Positions 59,213-63,933 of a stretch of DNA of 63,933 nucleotides are shown here, in pieces. The DNA lies in assembly GCA_902800435.1 (NCBI GenBank), contig CADCEQ010000036.1:1-63933 (forward strand). Reading direction: 5' to 3'. Under the pieces are notes generated by a model, which had not been told where the DNA came from, searched no databases, and saw nothing but the letters and a program-made list of their open reading frames with translations. The stretch comes from an uncultured Prevotellaceae bacterium. Lineage in GTDB: Bacteria > Bacteroidota > Bacteroidia > Bacteroidales > Bacteroidaceae. The first letter of the stretch is position 1. Every line of letters starts with the position of its first letter. The position numbers were made by a program, and so were the translations under genes.

Positions 59213-60271
59213 ATGAATAAGAAAATCTTCATCCTCGTCATTGCCATTCTGATGGGAGGCATGACAGCCGTAATGGCAAAAATAAACTATGTGCCACTCT
59301 ACATTGTTGACACCCAAGCTGATGTGAGGACGGTAAAACGTTCCCCGGCAACGCCGTTGTTCATTACGCAGGATAATTATAAACTGATATTGCCTGAGTT
59401 AGAAGATAGCCTGACTCTTTTTATCTATAAAGGTGATGAGAGCGTATACTCACAACCCTATAGCAGCCAACGTGCAATAGTGTATTTGCCCACTACGCTT
59501 GTTGGCGACTATGAAATACGCCTCTGTGCCAGTACCTATTATTATTATGGGTTAATTACTTTCGAGAATCACGATGCGGGAGGTGTCCCAACCGAGACTG
59601 GACTTTGGGAAAATATAACGCTGCTTGGAAGCAACACCTCACAAGAGGCAATACTGGATAATATCATGAAATTGCATGTGGTGGAATACAACATGAAACC
59701 CAATTTCAACGACGAGGATTTCTCCATTTTGAGTGAAGAGGATAAAGAGTCCTATTTAAGGCAGAGGGAAGAAATCAGTGAGCAGCGGCGTATAGGTCTG
59801 CTGCCTAATGAGCTATTGGGCGTTTTCCCTCAGGTGGTGTATAATCTTCAAGACGGATCGGTAGGAATCAACTATCTTGACCTGATTCCCGTCTTGTTCA
59901 GTTGCATTCAGGAGTTGAAGGTTCAACTTGATACCCGTACGGAGAAAATTGTCGATGTCATGATGTCGCGCGGCACGGGTCCTTCGGCCGTCAGGGAAGT
60001 CCGTAACGCCATTGGCAACACCCTTCTCTCGGTTGCTCCCACGTCGATGAGTGAGCCTGCCCGTGCTCGTTACATTCTTAGCGACGATGCTACGGATGCA
60101 TATCTTACCATCACCGATATGGGAGGTCGCATGATGAAGAAAGTGCCAGTATCCCCATCTGACACGGAAGTCTTGATTGACAGTGGTATCCTTGGTGAGG
60201 GCATTTACCTGTGCACGCTGCTCGTCAATGGTGTGAATGCCGGAACCAAGCGCTTGATCAAGACGAAATAG
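59213..60271 (+). CDS. Secreted protein with T9SS type A-like sorting tail
   Basis: This 352-residue protein has a signal peptide ending TAVMA, an N-terminal all-beta region similar to DUF3244-type domains (SLTLFIYKGDESVY, VGDYEIRLCA) and a middle block containing VGINYLDLIPVLFSCIQELK, which resembles the helical region of intramolecular chaperone-type tails. The end, DDATDAYLTITDMGGRMMKK and EGIYLCTLLVNGVNAGTKRL, is the form of a type IX C-terminal sorting domain. It would be exported by the PorU/PorV system encoded at 41-46 kb. Function unknown. Confidence 0.7.
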   Translation: MNKKIFILVIAILMGGMTAVMAKINYVPLYIVDTQADVRTVKRSPATPLFITQDNYKLILPELEDSLTLFIYKGDESVYSQPYSSQRAIVYLPTTLVGDYEIRLCASTYYYYGLITFENHDAGGVPTETGLWENITLLGSNTSQEAILDNIMKLHVVEYNMKPNFNDEDFSILSEEDKESYLRQREEISEQRRIGLLPNELLGVFPQVVYNLQDGSVGINYLDLIPVLFSCIQELKVQLDTRTEKIVDVMMSRGTGPSAVREVRNAIGNTLLSVAPTSMSEPARARYILSDDATDAYLTITDMGGRMMKKVPVSPSDTEVLIDSGILGEGIYLCTLLVNGVNAGTKRLIKTK

Positions 60272-60305
60272 CAGACCGCAATCACAGAAATATTTAATGC
60301 TGTCA

Positions 60306-60337
60306 CCGCAAGCCTCAATCCTTGAATTGGCTTGCGG
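60306..60337 (+). other. 9-bp perfect hairpin between genes
   Basis: CCGCAAGCC (60306-60314) and GGCTTGCGG (60329-60337), 14-nt loop. It lies 35 bases after the stop at 60271 but has no T-run, so its role as terminator is uncertain. Confidence 0.5.
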
Positions 60338-60362
60338 CAAGGGCTCAATTTGTATTAAGGTA

Positions 60363-61421
60363 ATGCAACAATTGGAATTATCATCCTATCGAAAGGTAAA
60401 CGACTCGTTTCGCAGACGACTGGTTTACCACGTCGGTGTAGACTGCGGCTTTTTCGTTGAGTTGAACTTCATGCTTAATGCAATGCTCTACTGCCTTGAC
60501 CATGGGCTGCGGTTCCAACTCTACTCTGAAGATGCCAATTTCGGCACAGGCACAGGTTGGACGGAATACTTTGTGCCTTTCTGTGAAGAAGTCCATGAAC
60601 CATTTCACCATCAACTCAATTTCCACCGACCGCCATCATGGGGGCGCATACTGGGAAATGCTGTCAAGAAGAAGTCGCCGGGCTTCATCTCCTGGAAAAC
60701 GAAAGCCATGCTCAAGTCCCTGAAAGGGCATTGGCTCGCCTACAGGGCATATGGTGAATATGTCAGGCTCAGCCAAGACGTGGCTTCCGAACCTGCCAGT
60801 CAGTATAACATCCCGGCACTTGGCATAGATTGTTCCTATTATGAGGCTTATGCGATGTTGGCAAGGATGGTCTGGCGGCTTCGCCCGGAGATAGTGCAGC
60901 AGATTTCTGCCGTTAAAGAAAGGTTTGCGTTGCCACAGGCGTATTCTGGAGTTCAGATTCGTAAAGGCGACAAGGCGTCAGAAGCGCAACTGATCAGCGG
61001 CATCCGAGTCATAGAGATGCTGCACGCGAAGGATGGTGAATGTGTGTTTGTCCTTACCGACAGCTACGTCGAGCTGGAAATAGTAAGGAGCGACTTCCCG
61101 CAGCTTCGCATCGTCTCACTCTGTCAGCCGGAAGAGCAAGGCTACAACCACAAGTTGTTCAGCTCGCAAAGCATGCAAGAGAGAAAATCGGCCATCATCA
61201 GGCTTCTTGTCTCCGTTGACATACTCCTTCATGCTGAAAAGTTCTCAGGCAGCATCACAACAGGCCCCAGCGTTTTCGTTATGAAACAGAGAATGGCAGA
61301 GGCTTCTGTCCAAGCAGCAGATTGTGCAAAAGAAATGCTGCCCTCTGTCCTTACCCTTACCATAGGTCGTCGTGCTGCTATATCTGCGAAATATCTCTCA
61401 CAAATTAAAGAGCAACAATGA
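60363..61421 (+). CDS. Fucosyltransferase-like (GT23/NodZ-like) protein
   Basis: This 352-residue protein lacks a signal peptide. The C-terminal half has GVQIRKGDKASEAQLI, similar to the HxRRGDK donor motif of alpha-1,6-fucosyltransferases and O-fucosyltransferases. CVFVLTDSYVELEIV and SGSITTGPSVFVM follow, as in that Rossmann region. Start at ATG 60363 avoids the hairpin at 60306-60337. Donor and acceptor are unknown. The stop TGA lies within a CAATGAGTCC sequence related to the 18-bp box. Confidence 0.55.
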   Translation: MQQLELSSYRKVNDSFRRRLVYHVGVDCGFFVELNFMLNAMLYCLDHGLRFQLYSEDANFGTGTGWTEYFVPFCEEVHEPFHHQLNFHRPPSWGRILGNAVKKKSPGFISWKTKAMLKSLKGHWLAYRAYGEYVRLSQDVASEPASQYNIPALGIDCSYYEAYAMLARMVWRLRPEIVQQISAVKERFALPQAYSGVQIRKGDKASEAQLISGIRVIEMLHAKDGECVFVLTDSYVELEIVRSDFPQLRIVSLCQPEEQGYNHKLFSSQSMQERKSAIIRLLVSVDILLHAEKFSGSITTGPSVFVMKQRMAEASVQAADCAKEMLPSVLTLTIGRRAAISAKYLSQIKEQQ

Positions 61422-61440
61422 GTCCATAAGATTTGAGCAT

Positions 61441-61459
61441 TTCCCGTTCATCGGGAAAG
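61441..61459 (+). other. TTTCCCG/CGGGAAA hairpin
   Basis: A perfect 7-bp stem with TTCAT loop 20 bases after the fucosyltransferase-like stop. No T-run. Confidence 0.55.
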
Positions 61460-61496
61460 CGGCCTAAGCCTAAAAGGTAAAAAAGTACATCAAGTT

Positions 61497-61527
61497 TTGC
61501 ATCCCTTGCAGATTTTTTGTACCTTTG
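61497..61527 (+). promoter_or_regulatory. Promoter of the structured RNA candidate
   Basis: TTTG 61497-61500 and TACCTTTG 61520-61527 are 19 bp apart. The predicted start near 61534 is about 270 bases before the next ATG and about 35 bases before the first helix. Confidence 0.75.
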
Positions 61528-61533
61528 CACCCG

Positions 61534-61742
61534 AAGACATATAATAAGACGAAGCAACCGCAGCTTTCTTGATATCTTCTCGAACCGCAACTCAAAAGAT
61601 GTAAACGGAAAGACGGCTGCCTGCTCACGGCTCCACAACGGAGGCGTGGGCTTTGGCAGTTACAGCACGTTTACATGGCCGTTGCGGGCCTGAGAAGATA
61701 TGTTGTAACATCCAATACACCCACCCACGTCCTCCGTTTTTT
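61534..61742 (+). ncRNA. Candidate structured RNA or attenuator leader (about 200 nt)
   Basis: Helices read from outside in: 61572-61581 with 61692-61701 (10 bp), 61585-61591 with 61681-61687 (7 bp), 61599-61607 with 61668-61676 (9 bp), 61617-61621 with 61655-61659 (5 bp), and the tip 61626-61629/61645-61648 plus 61631-61634/61640-61643 around an ACAAC loop. A competing pairing joins GGAGGCGTGGG (61640-61650) with CCCACG-T-CCTCC (61724-61735, one bulged base), directly followed by G and six T. No long plausible coding frame runs through it. I do not recognise a known RNA class. Confidence 0.55.
61736..61742 (+). terminator. U-run after the alternative stem (possible terminator)
   Basis: GTTTTTT directly follows the 3' arm of the 11-bp alternative pairing. 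Whether termination happens, and whether it depends on the fold, is not known. Confidence 0.4.
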
Positions 61743-61807
61743 CTCTTCTGCGCCTCGCGGCGTATGTTATATGTGTTTAATAACAAGGAATTAACGAAAA
61801 CGTGAAT

Positions 61808-62329
61808 ATGAATCAACAAAAAGAAGTCCCAGACAATCTGGGAGGGCTTGGCGACTTGCTGCCCGCCGATGTCCTGAAGATAATCAACGAACTGCTGGAG
61901 CAACTGCACCGGGCAGACAAGGAGCACCAAGGCAGCACCACCGTGATCAACTACTACGCACCGGGTAGCCAGCACGTGGATACGCAAATAATAGCCTCCC
62001 CCTGTCCCCCTCCGAAGAGAGGGGGTAACACTGACGGAAGGGAGAAAGGAACAACCTTGCCTGATGCACTTGGCACCGAGGAGGCAATGGCGCTGTGGCG
62101 GAAAGCCCAGACGGCGGGGTATGTGGATGACAAGTACCAGCCGCTCATCTCCCGTACTCAGGCCGCACTGCTGGCCGATGCCATGGCCAAGCGGCTGGGC
62201 ATCAAGGAGAAGTGGAAGGTGTTTGGTGAATTGTGGAAGCGGAAGAATCTGTATAAAGACTTTTATTATGCCCTCAGCCAAAAGCAGTCATTGGCGTTCC
62301 AGGACAAGTTGAAAGCCGTATTACGCTGA
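61808..62329 (+). CDS. Hypothetical protein of a VapE-type mobile unit
   Basis: This 173-residue cytoplasmic protein has no signal peptide. The N-terminal helix (LLPADVLKIINELLEQLHRA) is followed by TTVINYYAPGSQHVDTQI, a pattern of small proteins found next to VapE/VirE-like genes in Bacteroides. The linker IIASPCPPPKRGGNTDGREK is encoded by a palindromic C/G-rich element. The C-terminal half (about 90-173) is helical and Lys-rich. GTG 61802 is an alternative start. Its last CGC TGA belongs to the left copy of the 59-bp repeat. Confidence 0.6.
   Translation: MNQQKEVPDNLGGLGDLLPADVLKIINELLEQLHRADKEHQGSTTVINYYAPGSQHVDTQIIASPCPPPKRGGNTDGREKGTTLPDALGTEEAMALWRKAQTAGYVDDKYQPLISRTQAALLADAMAKRLGIKEKWKVFGELWKRKNLYKDFYYALSQKQSLAFQDKLKAVLR
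62006..62025 (+). repeat. Small C/G-rich palindrome inside the hypothetical gene
   Basis: CCCCCTC (62006-62012) and GAGGGGG (62019-62025). It codes for part of SPCPPPKRGG, comparable with the larger porU element. Confidence 0.65.
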
Positions 62330-62381
62330 ACCGTCCTGAACAGATTATACCCTCCATATATACCCGGTATATGGGGGGTAA
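62323..62381 (+). repeat. 59-bp direct repeat, left copy
   Basis: Identical to 63690-63748. It includes the last codon and stop of the upstream gene and ends in a hairpin-like TACCCTCCATATATACC / GGTATATGGGGGGTA sequence. Confidence 0.9.
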
Positions 62382-62446
62382 TAATTTGCATTGGGTGGCT
62401 ATTCTATTTAATAATGTTAAATTCGGAAACATTTCTGTAGTAGGCC

Positions 62447-62477
62447 TTTGATAGTAAGAACTTTTTATGTATTTTTG
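62447..62477 (+). promoter_or_regulatory. Promoter of the AAA-ATPase gene
   Basis: TTTG 62447-62450 and TATTTTTG 62470-62477 with 19 bp between; ATG 62505. It lies inside the repeat-bounded unit. Confidence 0.7.
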
Positions 62478-62504
62478 GAGTCGAATTCCGAATTTGCATA
62501 AGAA

Positions 62505-63686
62505 ATGGCTAACAATTTATACCTCAACCGCTCAATGGAAGCCATCATCAAAGAGGCCTCCCAATACTTCTCTGTTATCTCCGTTACAGGCCCCCGGCAG
62601 TCAGGCAAGAGCACACTTCTGAAGCATCTCTTCCCCGATGTGCCTAAATACAGTTTGAAAGACGTCAATGTCCGTGAATTTGCCGAGCACGATCCTGTTG
62701 CTTTTCTCCATCAGCATCCAGGCGGAATGTTTATCGATGAAGTCCAGAAAGTGCCACAGCTATTGGAATATATTCAGGGTATTGTTGATGACAATCCCGA
62801 TTGCCGGTTTCTGCTCACAGGCAGTTCTAACTTTGAACTACTTCATGACCTGAGTGAGTCGCTGTCAGGCAGAACTGGTGTTTACGAGTTGTTGCCTATG
62901 ACCTATCATGAAAGCGAGTCGACCATGAGTGAGATGTCTTTAGACGAGTTTCTCTATAGTGGCCTCTATCCTGCAATCTGTGCCAAGAAAAACAAGGCCA
63001 GGCTATTCTATCCCTCATACGTCAAAACCTATCTGGAGCGTGATGTCCGCGACCTGTTAAAGATCAAAGACCAGATGCAGTTCATGAAATTCATGAAATT
63101 CTGTGCCGCCAGGGTGGGCTCTATTTTTAATGCCTCCGAAATTGCCGGACAGCTTGGAGTCGATAGCAAGACCATTACCAGTTGGCTGTCAGTTCTTCAG
63201 GCCTCCTATCTGGTCACCCTACTGCCGCCATATTACGAGAATATCTCCAAACGCTTGGTCAAAAGCCCGAAGCTCTACTTTAACGATCCTGGTCTGGCCT
63301 GCTTCCTGTTGGATATTGAAAGTCCGCGCCAGTTGGAGCGCGACAAGATGCGAGGAGCCATTTTCGAGAACTATGTTGTGATGGAAGTAATTAAGCACCG
63401 TTACAACCGTGGTCTCCTGAATGGCGTTTACTTCTATCGCGACTCCAACCAGAACGAGGTAGACATCCTTCTAAAAGAGGAGGGCCAGATTACGGCCATC
63501 GAGGTCAAGTCGTCTATGACCTACCACTCATCATTCGAAGATTCCATCACAAAAATCTCTGAATGGATAAAAACACCAATAGCCAATAAAATCATTGTCT
63601 ATACTGGTGATTTCGAGAACACGACAGGCAACGTCAAAGTTCTTAACTACCGTCACCTTCAGGCCCATTTGCCTCACCCGGAGTGA
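62505..63686 (+). CDS. AAA-14 ATPase with DUF4143 C-terminal domain
   Basis: This 393-residue protein has Walker A GPRQSGKST (about residues 29-37) and Walker B MFIDEVQK. Sensor region LLTGSSNFELL, then a winged-helix-like segment (IFNASEIAGQLGVDSKTITSW) and a C-terminal PD-(D/E)xK-like core NQNEVDILLKEEG followed by IEVKSS, as in DUF4143. These ATPases are numerous and often multi-copy in Bacteroidota; the function is not known. It has its own promoter and is flanked by 59-bp direct repeats. Confidence 0.9.
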   Translation: MANNLYLNRSMEAIIKEASQYFSVISVTGPRQSGKSTLLKHLFPDVPKYSLKDVNVREFAEHDPVAFLHQHPGGMFIDEVQKVPQLLEYIQGIVDDNPDCRFLLTGSSNFELLHDLSESLSGRTGVYELLPMTYHESESTMSEMSLDEFLYSGLYPAICAKKNKARLFYPSYVKTYLERDVRDLLKIKDQMQFMKFMKFCAARVGSIFNASEIAGQLGVDSKTITSWLSVLQASYLVTLLPPYYENISKRLVKSPKLYFNDPGLACFLLDIESPRQLERDKMRGAIFENYVVMEVIKHRYNRGLLNGVYFYRDSNQNEVDILLKEEGQITAIEVKSSMTYHSSFEDSITKISEWIKTPIANKIIVYTGDFENTTGNVKVLNYRHLQAHLPHPE

Positions 63687-63689
63687 GCG

Positions 63690-63748
63690 ACGCTGAACCG
63701 TCCTGAACAGATTATACCCTCCATATATACCCGGTATATGGGGGGTAA
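63690..63748 (+). repeat. 59-bp direct repeat, right copy
   Basis: Identical in all 59 positions to 62323-62381 and 3 bp after the ATPase stop. Confidence 0.9.
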
Positions 63749-63765
63749 ATGCTTCTTCTTTTTCG

Positions 63766-63773
63766 TATCTTTG
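63766..63773 (+). promoter_or_regulatory. -7 element upstream of the VapE-like gene
   Basis: TATCTTTG lies 13 bases before ATG 63787; the upstream TTTG box is not evident because the repeat's GGGGG tract lies there. Confidence 0.5.
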
Positions 63774-63786
63774 CAGCGCAAAAACG

Positions 63787-63933
63787 ATGATGCCTATGAA
63801 GGAACGAAAGAAAGATGAAGAGAAGAAGGAGCATAAGAAGCCGTGGCGGGAGTACACGGCGACGGTGGAGGACATCCAGAACTTCCTGATGGACCGCGTG
63901 CTGCTCAGGCACAACGTGATAACGGGGCGAGTG
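63787..63933 (+). CDS. N-terminus of a VapE/VirE-like protein (continues beyond window)
   Basis: The 49 visible codons start MMPMKERKKDEEKKEHKKPW, then REYTATVEDIQNFLMDRVLL, then RHNVITGRV. The basic start followed by a helix and RHNVITGRV resembles the beginning of Bacteroides VapE/VirE-type primase-helicase-like proteins (virulence-associated E). Only the start is present, so the assignment is tentative. ATGs at 63790 and 63796 are alternatives. Confidence 0.45.
   Translation, partial: MMPMKERKKDEEKKEHKKPWREYTATVEDIQNFLMDRVLLRHNVITGRV

Larger units (their letters stand above)
61422..61807 (+). other. Intergenic region holding hairpin, promoter and structured RNA candidate
   Basis: It holds TTTCCCG/CGGGAAA (61441-61459), a strong promoter (61497-61527), the folded segment 61571-61742 and a GCGCCTCGCGGCG hairpin-like sequence at 61750-61762. 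Confidence 0.65.

Noticed and set aside
1..63933. tRNA, rRNA or known riboswitch genes
   Set aside because: I looked in the gaps and saw none with recognisable cloverleaf or conserved cores; a covariance-model scan would be decisive.

Overview
The window is most likely a chromosomal segment of a Bacteroidales bacterium, probably a high-GC Prevotella-like member. The evidence: almost every transcription unit starts after the Bacteroidota-type -7 element TAnnTTTG, often with a TTTG box 19-20 bp upstream. It carries a type IX secretion (T9SS) porU-porV-ispF block, T9SS-type C-terminal tails, an N-succinylornithine-type carbamoyltransferase, TonB-dependent receptors, GH95/GH127/GH146-like enzymes and BspA-type leucine-rich repeats. 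No rRNA, tRNA or CRISPR array was found.

Layout. 1-8.4 kb (minus strand): mnmE (3' end outside the window), flotillin, nucleoside phosphorylase and a PD40-like protein; then a fused NfnA/NfnB-type oxidoreductase, a DUF486 membrane protein and a TtcA-like enzyme with overlapping stop/start codons. 8.5-18.8 kb (plus): secreted M28 peptidase with PDZ domain, a calycin-like lipoprotein plus TonB receptor, a Lys/Ala coiled-coil protein, a very large outer-membrane receptor ending in an RGG/FGG tail, a 26-residue membrane peptide, deoD and a cytidylate-kinase-like gene. 18.8-24.3 kb: a small glycan locus (three glycosyltransferases on minus; a flippase and a fourth glycosyltransferase on plus). 24.3-37.7 kb: a PepSY-like protein, ung, DUF3109, three secreted glycosidases (GH95 fucosidase type, GH127 and GH146-like arabinofuranosidase type) around a ptb-buk-argF'-threonine aldolase operon. 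38.4-49.6 kb: a probable T9SS cargo metallopeptidase, an FAH-family enzyme, porU, porV, ispF and a bile-acid-symporter-type gene run as one overlapping operon, followed by two transporters.

49.6-63.9 kb is an accessory, partly lower-GC region. It contains a broken SIMPL gene, two PepSY-like genes, two TPR lipoproteins with a transmembrane segment and a C-terminal HTH-like region, many small lipoproteins, a T9SS-tail protein, a fucosyltransferase-like gene, fragments of genes beside a small palindromic element, a strongly structured non-coding segment, an AAA-ATPase/DUF4143 gene bracketed by 59-bp perfect direct repeats, and the start of a VapE/VirE-like gene.

The observations I consider most worth following are: (1) the approximately 200-nt structured RNA candidate at about 61.53-61.74 kb, with five nested helices, a mutually exclusive 11-bp terminator-like pairing and its own promoter; (2) a 114-bp palindromic element inserted exactly in frame in porU; (3) the AAA-ATPase cassette flanked by 59-bp repeats; (4) a shared 18-bp box upstream of two lipoprotein promoters; and (5) a hairpin element associated with a truncated nucleotidyltransferase. 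All calls come from reading the sequence; no database search was run.
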